DNA from: Actinomadura latina NBRC 106108
Lineage (GTDB): Bacteria; Actinomycetota; Actinomycetes; Streptosporangiales; Streptosporangiaceae
NCBI RefSeq assembly: GCF_001552195.1
Contig: NZ_BCQS01000019.1
Span: 62,001-126,000 of the forward strand
DNA length: 64,000 nucleotides
Reading direction: 5' to 3'
Below are positions 26,179-33,792 of the stretch, one piece after another (position 1 is the first letter of the stretch; each line of letters starts with the position of its first letter). The notes under the pieces were generated by a model. That model saw only the letters and a list, made by a program, of their open reading frames with translations. It was not told the DNA's origin and did no database searches. Position numbers and translations under genes: made by a program.

Positions 26179-27653
26179 TGCCGGACGTCCCGCTGCGCAG
26201 TGGGCCGGGACGGTGGATCCTGCTGGCGACCGTGCTGGGGTCCGGCGTGGCGCTGCTCGACTCCACGGTCGTGAACGTGGCGCTGCCGGCGCTGGCGCGC
26301 GACCTGGACGCCGACATCGCCGGGCTGCAGTGGACGGTGAACGCCTACACGCTGACCCTCGCCGGGTTCATCCTGCTCGGCGGGTCGCTGGGCGACCGGT
26401 TCGGGCGGCGCCGGGTGTTCCTCATCGGCGTCGTGTGGTTCGCGTCCGCGTCGGTGCTGTGCGGGCTGGCGCCGAACATCCAGATGCTGGTCCTGTCGCG
26501 GGCGCTGCAGGGGGTGGGCGGGGCGCTGCTCACCCCGGGGTCGCTGGCGATCATCCAGGCGTCGTTCGCCGCCGACGACCGGCCCAGCGCGGTCGGCGCC
26601 TGGTCGGGCTTCGGCGGCGTCGCGGCGGCGATCGGGCCGTTCGCGGGCGGCTGGCTGGTGGAGGCCGCCGGGTGGCGGTGGGTGTTCCTGCTGAACGTGC
26701 CGCTGAGCGCCGTCGTGGTGCTGGTGTCGCTCCGGCACGTCCCGGAGAGCGTCGACCCCGACGCCCACGGCCGGTTCGACGTGCTCGGCGCCGTGCTGGC
26801 GGCGCTGGCGCTGGCCGGGACGACGTACGCGCTCACCGAGGCGCCGGGCGGCGGCGCCGCGCCGCCGGTGATCGTCACCGCCGCAGTACTGGGCCTGGCG
26901 GCGGCCGCCGCGTTCGTGCTGGTGGAGCGGGCGCGGGGCCGGGGCCGGCACCTGCCGGGCGTGCGGCGGGCCGGTGCCGGCGCGGCGCCGCAGCCGATGC
27001 TGCCGCTGGGCGTGTTCGCCTCGCGGCAGTTCTCCGCCGTCAATGTCGTCACGTTCCTCATGTACGGCGGGATGGGCGTGCTGTTCTTCCTGGTCGTCGT
27101 GAACCTCCAGGTCGTCTCCGGGTTCTCGCCGATCGCGGCGGGCACGGCGCTGCTGCCGGTGACCGTGCTGATGCTGCTGCTGTCGGCGCGGGCCGGCGCG
27201 CTCGCGCAGAAGATCGGCCCGCGCCTGCCGATGACCGCGGGGCTGCTGGTCGCGGCGGCCGGGATGCTGCTCGTCGGCCGGATCGGGCCGGACGCCTCCT
27301 ACGTGCGGGACGTGCTGCCCGCCGTCGTGGTGTTCGGGATCGGGCTGTCGGCGACGGTCGCGCCGCTCACCGCCACGGTCCTCGCGACCGCCGACGTCCG
27401 GCACGCGGGCGTGGCCAGCGGCGTCAACAACGCGGTGGCGCGAGCCGCCGGGCTGCTCGCGGTGGCGGCGATCCCGCCGCTGGCCGGGCTGACCGGCGAC
27501 GCCTTCGCGAACCCGGCGGACTTCTCCCGCGGGTACTGGACGTCGATGGCGGTGTGCGCCGCGCTGCTCGCCGCCGGGGCCGTGCTGAGCTTCCTCACCG
27601 TCGGCGACGACGCGCTGCGAGCCGCAGTCTCACGGCGTCCGCGTACGGGGTGA
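26178..27653 (+). CDS. MFS exporter, DHA2 (EmrB/QacA) family
   Basis: 491 residues with about 14 hydrophobic segments, the normal DHA2 size. Motif A GDRFGRRRVFL and motif C SGFGGVAAAIGPFAGGWL are present, with the acidic LLDSTVVNVALP in helix 1. It is a proton-driven drug or metabolite exporter in the cytoplasmic membrane, coupled to the UBP zinc-finger gene. The last ~15 residues (RAAVSRRPRTG) do not look like family sequence. They are read from the antisense of a truncated helicase gene, so this end was probably remade by a deletion. Confidence 0.9.
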   Translation: MPDVPLRSGPGRWILLATVLGSGVALLDSTVVNVALPALARDLDADIAGLQWTVNAYTLTLAGFILLGGSLGDRFGRRRVFLIGVVWFASASVLCGLAPNIQMLVLSRALQGVGGALLTPGSLAIIQASFAADDRPSAVGAWSGFGGVAAAIGPFAGGWLVEAAGWRWVFLLNVPLSAVVVLVSLRHVPESVDPDAHGRFDVLGAVLAALALAGTTYALTEAPGGGAAPPVIVTAAVLGLAAAAAFVLVERARGRGRHLPGVRRAGAGAAPQPMLPLGVFASRQFSAVNVVTFLMYGGMGVLFFLVVVNLQVVSGFSPIAAGTALLPVTVLMLLLSARAGALAQKIGPRLPMTAGLLVAAAGMLLVGRIGPDASYVRDVLPAVVVFGIGLSATVAPLTATVLATADVRHAGVASGVNNAVARAAGLLAVAAIPPLAGLTGDAFANPADFSRGYWTSMAVCAALLAAGAVLSFLTVGDDALRAAVSRRPRTG

Positions 27654-28032
27654 GCGCCTCGGTGACCTGCTGGGCGAGTTCCCGGGTGGGGACGAGGACC
27701 AGGGCCAGCGGGGCGCGCGCCGCCGCGCGCTGCCCGGCGGTGCGGGCGAGCAGGGCCAGGCCGAAGGCGAGGGTCTTGCCGGAGCCGGTGCGTCCCCGGC
27801 CGAGGACGTCGCGTCCGGCGAGGGCGTTCGGCAGGCTCGCGGCCTGGATGGGGAACGGGGCCGTCACGCCCTGGCGGGCCAGTTCCGCGAGGAGCGGCGC
27901 CGGCATCCGCAGGTCCGAGAACGACTCGACCGCGGGTAGCGGCGGGGTCGACGTGCTCGGGGCGCCGGCGTCGGACGGCTTGGCGGGGCGGCGATGGCGG
28001 CGTTCTCGTGCGGGCGGAGCGGTGCGGGGCAT
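27595..28032 (-). pseudogene. DEAD-box RNA helicase, N-terminal fragment
   Basis: 145 codons. The Q motif (FPIQAASLPNALAGRDVLG), motif I GRGRTGSGKTLAFGLALL and motif Ia PTRELAQQV are intact. Family similarity stops near LTPYADAVRLRL (about 27622), before the DEAD box and the whole second RecA domain. Beyond that the frame runs antisense into the 3' end of the exporter gene. A full enzyme is usually 400-500 residues or more, so this copy cannot be an active helicase. It lies downstream of cspA on the same strand, the common cold-shock arrangement. Confidence 0.8.
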
Positions 28033-28177
28033 GGGAGACCTTCCTCGAAAGCGGTGCGTGTCGAGGGGGTGCTCTCAAGACGAACCGGAATGGTGCCGGC
28101 GGCGCTCAGGCCGCCGGCGGGGGGCGCGAACGCGCGGCGGGCGGGCCCCGGAAGGCCGCCCGCCGCACGGCGTGCCA

Positions 28178-28381
28178 CTAGGCGGGGACGATGTTCTCCG
28201 CCTGCAGGCCCTTCTGGCCCTGGGTGATGTCGAAGGACACCTTCTGGCCCTCCTGGAGCTCGCGGAAGCCCTGGGCGGCGATGTTCGAGTAGTGGGCGAA
28301 GACGTCGGCGCCGCCGCCGTCCTGCTCGATGAAGCCGAAGCCCTTTTCCGCGTTGAACCACTTCACGGTACCGGTGGCCAT
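28178..28381 (-). CDS. cspA: Cold-shock protein, CspA family
   Basis: 67 residues, a single OB-fold domain. RNP1 (KGFGFIEQ) and RNP2 (VFAHYS) motifs are intact, starting ATGTVKWFNAEKGFGF. It binds single-stranded RNA/DNA and melts secondary structure. GGAG sits upstream of the ATG. The leader is unusually long for the window and contains a terminator-like hairpin about 90 bases upstream. The truncated DEAD-box helicase follows 145 bases downstream. Confidence 0.96.
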   Translation of the reverse strand: MATGTVKWFNAEKGFGFIEQDGGGADVFAHYSNIAAQGFRELQEGQKVSFDITQGQKGLQAENIVPA

Positions 28382-28467
28382 GGTCGTTCTCCTTCTGGTC
28401 GGACCCGGACGCACACCTTGTACGGCCGGGGACGCCGCGATGGCCCATCCGGAAATTCCAGAGCAAC

Positions 28468-28504
28468 AAAAAATGCGCCTGCCGAAGTAGATCCGCAGGC
28501 GCAT
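28468..28504 (-). terminator. Intrinsic terminator/attenuator upstream of cspA
   Basis: On the minus strand a perfect ten-base stem (ATGCGCCTGC and GCAGGCGCAT) with a 12-base loop is followed directly by six T residues. It is the only hairpin with a real T-run in the window. It points towards cspA, 87 bases before the start codon. No minus-strand gene lies immediately upstream (the neighbour at 28649 is on the plus strand), so it may attenuate the cspA leader transcript. Confidence 0.65.
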
Positions 28505-28648
28505 GCACATGTCTTGGGAACCGCAACTACTACGACGCTACCACATGCTCGGCGGGACGGGGCCAGAGCCCGGGTTTTACTGTGATGAATTCCATATCGC
28601 CTGCTGAACAGGGCCCCGGCACCGCCCGGGAAGGCGCATACTGCGAGG

Positions 28649-28876
28649 GTGAAATCCACCGAACCCGGCAGGCGGCGACACCTGCCCACCAGCCCGTTCA
28701 AGCCTCCGCCCGCGGCACCGCCGGCGAAGGTGTTCGCACCGGACGACCGGGTCACCCACGACAAGTACGGGCTCGGCCGCATCCTGGAGGTCCACGACGG
28801 GCGGTCCGTCCTGGTCGACTTCGGGACGCAGCGAGTCAAGATCCTCGCCCCCTTCGCCAAGCTCTTCAAGCTCTGA
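28649..28876 (+). CDS. Small PcrA/UvrD Tudor-like protein
   Basis: 75 residues. After a Pro-rich N-terminus, residues ~28-75 (FAPDDRVTHDKYGLGRILEVHDG through VLVDFGTQRVKILAPFAKLFKL) resemble the Tudor-like C-terminal domain of PcrA/UvrD helicases. That domain (DRVTHDKFGLG) contacts RNA polymerase. GTG start at 28649. A free-standing form is known as a conserved hypothetical in actinomycetes. A polymerase-contact role is inference only. Confidence 0.75.
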   Translation: MKSTEPGRRRHLPTSPFKPPPAAPPAKVFAPDDRVTHDKYGLGRILEVHDGRSVLVDFGTQRVKILAPFAKLFKL

Positions 28877-29499
28877 GACCCGGCTGAGCCGCGGCCCGCT
28901 CAGCCGGCGACGAAGCGGACCGGCCCCGACAGCGCGGTCAGGGCACCGGTGCCGCAGAGGTCGGCGAGACGGGCGGCGATCATGTGCGGTCGCGAGGCGG
29001 CCGGAAGCGCTTCGTCGCACTTCAGGCCGCGGACGGCGCGTTCGCCGGCGTCGGGCGGGCAGAATCCGTCGGCGGCGTCGCCGGTGCCCGCCTTCCCCAT
29101 CGCGGGGGTCAGGCCGGACCGCAGCCGGACGCATCCGTCCTCAACCGCTGCTTCTCGCCGGTGCGCCCGGCGACGGCCGCGACGAGGACGGCGTTGACGC
29201 TGAGCCCCGCCCACGTCCCCGCCCACGTCCCCGCCCACGTCCCCGCCCACGTCCCCGCCCACGTCCCCCAGCGGACGTCGCCGCCGGAGCGCGAACCCGG
29301 AGCCACCGAAGGCCGTCTTGCGCCGACGCCCTGCCTGGGCGGTCGGACGGTTCGCCGTGGCAGTGCCGCCGCTTCCAGTCGCTCCATACGGCCTGCCGGC
29401 TGTGCCCGGCCAGGACCAAGGACGCGGGGGCCGTGGGCGCGCTCGGTGAGGAGCGTCGTGTCCGTGCGGCCGATCTCCTGGCGGCCGGACATGACGATG
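28877..29499. other. Gene-poor stretch with a minisatellite
   Basis: About 620 bases without a gene I can support. Open frames exist on both strands but are low-complexity (Arg/Gly/Pro rich), have no recognisable domains, and are interrupted by the tandem repeat at 29205. Together with the adjoining TetR and dehydrogenase remnants it looks like decayed coding sequence. Confidence 0.5.
29205..29264. repeat. 12-bp minisatellite, five perfect copies
   Basis: The unit CCCCGCCCACGT is repeated five times without a mismatch, and a sixth copy is broken after CCCC. The 12-base period keeps all reading frames open (GDVG or GTWA repeats on the minus strand, AHVP on the plus strand), but no gene around it looks real. 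Confidence 0.92.
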
Positions 29500-29857
29500 A
29501 ATTCGGGCGGGGCGGGGGCCGCGCGGAACGACTCGATCAGCAGCGCTGCGAGGCGGCGCGGATGCCGTCGTTCGCCATGATCGCGAGGGCGATGTCCTCC
29601 ACCACGATGTCCGGGTGCAGATCGCCCGCCGCCTTCGCGCGCCGGATGAGTTCGAGCAGCATGCGCAGCGAACGGTCGCGGTCGGCGGTGACGCCGGCCG
29701 TCCGGGGCAGTTGCGCGACGTAGGCGCGGAACCGCGGTCGCGGGCGTGCGTCTCCAGCAGGTTCTCGACCACCAGGCAGAACCCGCGCCACGGGTCGGAC
29801 GCCGCCAAGCCCTCGTCCACGACCGCCGAGCAGACGGCCATCTGCTCGGCGAACGCC
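29500..29857 (-). pseudogene. TetR-family regulator remnant, frameshifted
   Basis: Three minus-strand frames join into one TetR C-terminal ligand domain. AFAEQMAVCSAVVDEGLAAS through LLETHARDR is followed, after a shift near 29735, by FRAYVAQLPRTAGVTADRD through DIALAIMANDGIRAAS. After a second shift near 29555 it ends RRLAALLIESFRAAPAPPE. The helix-turn-helix N-terminus is absent; sequence at 29858 switches abruptly to a dehydrogenase remnant on the other strand. At least two frameshifts and a deletion make it non-functional. Confidence 0.75.
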
Positions 29858-29866
29858 TAGGCGAAC

Positions 29867-30235
29867 ATGGCCGGACGGGTCCGCGCGCCGGCACCGGCCG
29901 GGGTGGACGCGGTGTTCGACTGCGCCGGAGGCGCCCTACCCGATCTGATCGCCATCGCCGGGGACCCGGCGCGCGTGGTGACGATCGCCGACTTCGGCGC
30001 GGCGGCCCACGGCGCGCACATGTCGCACGGGGTCCCGGCCGGCGAGGCGGCCGGGGCCCTCGGAGCGTCGGCCGATGCTCAGGCGGTGCACGGCCTACAG
30101 ATCGCGGTCGCGCTCGCCGCGCAGGGCAGGTTGCGGGTGCCGGTCGCGGCGGCGTTCCCGCTCGCCGAGGCCGCGGCCGCGCACGAGATGAGCGAGGCCC
30201 GCCACGCCCGCGGCAAGATCGTCCTGGTGCACTGA
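29867..30235 (+). pseudogene. Zinc-type alcohol dehydrogenase/quinone oxidoreductase, C-terminal fragment
   Basis: 122 codons matching the last third of NADP-dependent MDR oxidoreductases. It covers part of the Rossmann domain (AGVDAVFDCAGGALPDLIAIAG, VVTIADFGAAAHG) and the C-terminal AAAFPLAEAAAAHEMSEARHARGKIVLVH. The catalytic domain and the nucleotide-binding GxGxxG are missing. It abuts the TetR remnant, a common regulator/oxidoreductase pairing, so one event probably destroyed both. Confidence 0.75.
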
Positions 30236-30246
30236 CCGGGCGCTTC

Positions 30247-30639
30247 TCACTCCGAGCCGGACGGAGCCCAACTGAGATCCACCACGCAGAAGGCGTTGCC
30301 GTCCGGGTCGGCCAGGACGACGAAGTCGGGATCCGGCGGATACAGATCCCAGTCGAGTCTGGTCGCCCCGAGCTCGATCAGACGCGCGACCTCGGCTTCC
30401 TGCTCGGCCTTCGTGTCCACCAGCAGGTCGAGATGGATACGCGGATGCGCCTGGACGGGCGAGTCGCTGCGCATCAGGCCCAGGGCCTGGCCTGATCCAT
30501 CCGCGTGCTCCAGTGTCCGCCAGGTCGGGCTCTCGCTCTCTGTCGCCGCCACCAAGTCCAGGGCGGACGTCCAGAACGCCACCGCACGCGGCACATCGGT
30601 CACACCGATCACTGGGAACCCGAGTCTGAGCATGAGCAC
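30247..30639 (-). CDS. VOC (glyoxalase/bleomycin resistance-like) protein
   Basis: 130 residues. Paired beta-alpha-beta-beta-beta motifs: LGFPVIGVTDVPRAVAFWTSALDL, then IHLDLLVDTKAEQEAEVARLIELGA and DFVVLADPDGNAFCVVD. The His in HLDLLV and the Glu/Asp region near the end are possible metal ligands. Small VOC proteins of this kind have many roles, so the substrate is not assigned. The start could be 30639 or 30633. Confidence 0.85.
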   Translation of the reverse strand: MLMLRLGFPVIGVTDVPRAVAFWTSALDLVAATESESPTWRTLEHADGSGQALGLMRSDSPVQAHPRIHLDLLVDTKAEQEAEVARLIELGATRLDWDLYPPDPDFVVLADPDGNAFCVVDLSWAPSGSE

Positions 30640-30940
30640 GAGTCTACGAAGCCGAGGTCTTCAGACGAGCACGTCGCGACCTGGCGTCGATGACGATCAC
30701 GGGCGCGCCGTCCGGCCTTCCGGCAGGGCGCGATGTTCACCGGCACGCCGACCGACGCCCCTGAACCCGCAGCCCCCTCCCGTCCGCGTCCTCGGCGAAC
30801 AGCAGCAGCTGGGCATTGACGCTCTGGCCGTGCGCAGCGCCGTATGCACGTCGGGCGCGCCCGTGCGGGCCACCGTCTCCAGACCGGCGAGCGCGGGTTG
30901 CCAAGGAGGGATGTCGGGGCCAGCTCAGGTGGGGGGGAGC
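30640..30940. other. 301-base gap, no gene seen
   Basis: Between the VOC gene and the DUF397 gene. Minus-strand frames have short stretches of plausible protein (for example NAQLLLFAEDADG) but no complete gene, start or known domain, so it may be a decayed gene. No clear terminator or repeat. Confidence 0.4.
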
Positions 30941-31306
30941 TCAGGCCAGGTCGAGGGTGCCGGTCTTGATCCGGTCCGCGAATGTCTTCCACACGGACGG
31001 GCCGAACACCAACTTCGGGCCGTCCGGGTCCTTGGAGTCCCGCACCGCCACCGCCGCCACCAAGTCCGCCACCTCGACGCACTGTCCGCCCGTGTCGGTA
31101 CTGCGGCTACTCTTCCGCCACTCAGCACCGGCCACCGGAACCATGGACGCCACCTCAACGCACTGGTCACCGGTATGAGTGCTGCGACTGCTCTTCTGCC
31201 ACTGTGCAGCCGTCACCGCCACGACTGAGCCAACCTCAACGCAGGAGCCCCCGGAAGAGTCACTGTGACTGCTCTTGCGCCAGCAGGTGACGTCAACGTT
31301 CCACAT
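30941..31306 (-). CDS. DUF397 protein with triplicated N-terminal module
   Basis: 121 residues, twice the usual DUF397 length. The module W-[RQ]-K-S-S-x-S ... CVEV occurs three times with an exact 27-residue (81-base) period: WRKSSHSDSSGG, WQKSSRSTHTGD and WRKSSRSTDTGG. Only the third copy continues into the normal second half (VAVRDSKDPDGPKLVFGPSVW). DUF397 proteins pair with XRE/DUF5753 regulators and are linked to development and antibiotic control in streptomycetes. The ATG at 31306 has GAGGAG eight bases upstream; a GTG at 31312 overlaps the regulator stop. Confidence 0.88.
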   Translation of the reverse strand: MWNVDVTCWRKSSHSDSSGGSCVEVGSVVAVTAAQWQKSSRSTHTGDQCVEVASMVPVAGAEWRKSSRSTDTGGQCVEVADLVAAVAVRDSKDPDGPKLVFGPSVWKTFADRIKTGTLDLA

Positions 31307-31308
31307 CT

Positions 31309-32133
31309 TCACAACTCCTCGACGACCCTTCCGATCAGGCGCTCTGACTCTTCGGCCGTCAACGCCGACGCCCTCACTTGATCGAAGACTACGACAAGCC
31401 CATCAAGATCATGCGGGCTTTCGATCAACCGGCCGTGGCCGCCGGCCGCATCGACGAAGCCCACATCTGGACGGTCGGCAAAGCTCAGAAGAATGATCTC
31501 GCCCGCCTGGAAGACGGGCGCATTCGCCGGGATGACCTGAAGCGTGACGTGAGGCAGTTGAGCCAGCTCAAGAAGGTACTCAAGCTGCCCACGCATCACC
31601 TCCGCCCCGGCTGCGACGCTCCTGACTGCGATCTCGCTGAGCATGATCAGCAACCATGGAGGCCGCTCCCTTTCAAAAATGGCTCGTCTCGCCAGTCGCG
31701 CGGCGAGAAGCTCCTCCACCCTTTCCCTTCGGTGCCCGACACTGAGCACCTTGCCTGCGTACTCCTCCGTCTGGAGTAGGCCAGGAATGAGAAGCGGTTC
31801 GAAAATTCGCATGTAGGTCGCCTCTGGCTCGATCTCGATGAAGGGACGGAACCCCGGAGGCACGACTTGGATGTGTTCCAGTTGCTGGTTCCACTTCCAA
31901 ATGCGATGGAATGCCCCGTTCGTCTCGAAGAAGGAGCCGCAGTCCTTGGCAAAGTCTTCCGAGGGAGCGCTCCTGCCCGACTCGATCTGCCCGATCCACT
32001 GGGGCGTATACCCAAGCCTCTCCGCAAGCTGAGGACGAGACAAACCGGACGATTCCCGATAAGTTCGCAGTTCCACACCGAAGTATTCGGTCGGCGAGGA
32101 CGGGATGCCGGGGTCGCGGGGGCGGCGGGGCAC
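31309..32133 (-). CDS. XRE regulator with DUF5753 domain
   Basis: 274 residues. N-terminal helix-turn-helix (ELRTYRESSGLSRPQLAERLGYTPQWIGQIESG, about residues 20-55), then the DUF5753/Scr1-like domain (IEPEATYMRIFEPLLIPGLLQTEEYA, HVTLQVIPANAPV). GTG start at 32133. It is translationally coupled to the DUF397 gene; such pairs behave like regulator/partner modules in streptomycetes. The gene is noticeably less GC-rich than its neighbours, suggesting acquired DNA. Confidence 0.93.
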   Translation of the reverse strand: MPRRPRDPGIPSSPTEYFGVELRTYRESSGLSRPQLAERLGYTPQWIGQIESGRSAPSEDFAKDCGSFFETNGAFHRIWKWNQQLEHIQVVPPGFRPFIEIEPEATYMRIFEPLLIPGLLQTEEYAGKVLSVGHRRERVEELLAARLARRAIFERERPPWLLIMLSEIAVRSVAAGAEVMRGQLEYLLELAQLPHVTLQVIPANAPVFQAGEIILLSFADRPDVGFVDAAGGHGRLIESPHDLDGLVVVFDQVRASALTAEESERLIGRVVEEL

Positions 32134-32286
32134 GAGAACCTCCGGGGTTTCGAAAGGCGGGGGCCACTTTCCAACAGAGCCCGAAGATTTCCATCCGTGG
32201 GCCTCTTGCTCTTCCAGAAGATAACCCGATCACAGGAAGATTTGGAGCGGTAACGGAGAGAAACCACACCGAAAGTCCAAACGATC

Positions 32287-32544
32287 ATGGACACGCCCGT
32301 CAATCCCGCCGGCCAGGCGTTGGCCCGGCTCCGCGAGGACTTCCAGGGTCACCGAATCTGGCGTGCGACACGCTACGACGGAAAGCTCGGCGATTGGGTC
32401 GCCACTCTGCACGACCCAAAGGCCGGTATAGACCCGACCGTGGTACGCAACACCGCAGAAGAACTCCGTAGGCCGCTCATAGACGAACTCAATCGCGCGC
32501 CCACCCGGCGGAGGTCCGAACCCAGTAAGTGGGTGCAAGGCTAA
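32287..32544 (+). CDS. Small hypothetical protein beside XRE regulator
   Basis: 85 residues. The segment ALARLREDFQGHRIWRATRYDGKLGDWVATLHDP is typical of a small family found beside XRE/DUF397 modules in actinomycetes. It is divergent from the XRE gene, and its stop overlaps the next start (TAATG). No function known. Confidence 0.7.
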   Translation: MDTPVNPAGQALARLREDFQGHRIWRATRYDGKLGDWVATLHDPKAGIDPTVVRNTAEELRRPLIDELNRAPTRRRSEPSKWVQG

Positions 32545-33108
32545 TGCGGTGGATCGAACCAAAGAATCTGAACGCCGGCGCCTCGACTTCTTCCATTACG
32601 GTCCACCTTGACCGACTTGCGCAGGAAGTCATCCGGGAAGGTTGGAAGGCCGTCCCGCGATACGACGGCCCGTGCCCGCTCCTGCGCGTGTTCGACCCGG
32701 CCGTCCCGGACTTCGGGGAGAGCATCACGCTCGTCCCCGGAACGACGCCCGAGATCTGGTGGTACCGGTCGGGCACGGGCGAGGACCTGGCCGCACACCA
32801 AGCCCGCCCGCGCGGCCGAGCGGATCACCCGGATCCTGCTGCCGTATGTGACGGCCGCCCTCGCCGCCCAGACCCACCGGCGGGACACGGCCGACCATCC
32901 GCGTCCCGCTCCCCGGCCCCACCCGGATCAGCCCCGCGCGACGACGATCGCCGACCTGCAGGCACGCTCCAGCGTCATCTGCTGGTACGGCGCCCGCACC
33001 GCAGAGTGGTGGGCACTCATCCCCGGCGGGACGCAAAGGAGGATCGTCAACGCCCCCGACCCGGAAGCCCTCATCGAGACGATCTTCAAGGCCCGCGCCC
33101 GTCGCTGA
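32544..33108 (+). pseudogene. Hypothetical gene with a frameshift
   Basis: The first frame gives MRWIEPKNLNAGAS through PEIWWYRSGTGEDLA, then loses sense. From about 32792 the +1 frame continues smoothly as PHTKPARAAERITRILLPYVTAALAA and ends ADLQARSSVICWYGARTAEWW ... KARARR. Both halves have the same Trp-rich flavour as the preceding 85-residue protein. A single-base indel near 32790 explains the break. Programmed frameshifting is possible, but I see no slippery heptamer, so a broken gene or sequencing error is more likely. Confidence 0.6.
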
Positions 33109-33242
33109 CCATCAAGCCGCCGCGCGGCCGGGGTGGTCCCTCCCGTCCCTCCCCCGCCGCGCGGCCTCCAAGGCCGCCCTGCTCGGCCCGATCATGGACG
33201 ATGTCAGCGGTCGTCCGCGCCCGGTTGTCCGAGCGGGATGTC

Positions 33243-33737
33243 ATGCTGGTGCACATGCCCGGGACGACCGAACACGCGAAGTCCCCCGAAGCAGCCGTGC
33301 GCACGCTGCACGAAGAGCTGCTCGGTGCCTGGAACCGGCGCGACGCCCGTGGGTATGCGGCGCAGTTCGCCCCGGCGGGCGCCATGGTCGGCTTCGACGG
33401 CAGCCAGGTGAACGGCTCGGACGTGGAGGACCATCTGACTCCGATCTTCGCGGACCACCCGACCGCCGCATATGTGTGGAAAGTACGGGAGGTGCGGGAG
33501 TTGGCCGAGGGAGTGGTCCTGCTGCGCGCCATCGTGGGGATGGTTCCGCCGGGACAGACCGAACTGAATCCGGCGGTGAACGCCGTCCAGTCGCTGGTCG
33601 CCCAGAACGCGTCCGGGACATGGCGGGTGGCGCTGTTCCAGAACACCCCGGCTCAGTACCACGGCCGACCCGAACTCGCCGAACAGCACACCGAAGAACT
33701 GCGCCAGATACTCCAGAACTCACCCGGCCAGAGCTGA
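33243..33737 (+). CDS. NTF2-like (SgcJ/EcaC) family protein
   Basis: 164 residues, cone-shaped NTF2-like fold. AVRTLHEELLGAWNRRDARGYAAQFAPAGAMVGFDGSQVNG is followed by VNAVQSLVAQNASGTWRVALFQNTPAQYHGRP, the SgcJ/EcaC-type signature. Such proteins are small enzymes or ligand carriers of varied function. Start at ATG 33243 with GCGGGA upstream; ATG 33255 is an alternative. No operon partner. Confidence 0.82.
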   Translation: MLVHMPGTTEHAKSPEAAVRTLHEELLGAWNRRDARGYAAQFAPAGAMVGFDGSQVNGSDVEDHLTPIFADHPTAAYVWKVREVRELAEGVVLLRAIVGMVPPGQTELNPAVNAVQSLVAQNASGTWRVALFQNTPAQYHGRPELAEQHTEELRQILQNSPGQS

Positions 33738-33792
33738 CCGGCACGGCGGTGACCGCACCCGCCTGCCACGCCCGGTCCCCAGTACAAGGCGT

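Noticed and set aside
29205..29264. Regular short repeats as a possible CRISPR array
   Set aside because: Units are 12 bases with no spacers, and there are no cas genes; it is a minisatellite.
28900..29841. 313-codon minus-strand frame through the minisatellite
   Set aside because: Only its first ~35 codons (TetR remnant) look like protein; the rest is Arg/Gly low complexity and a repeat.
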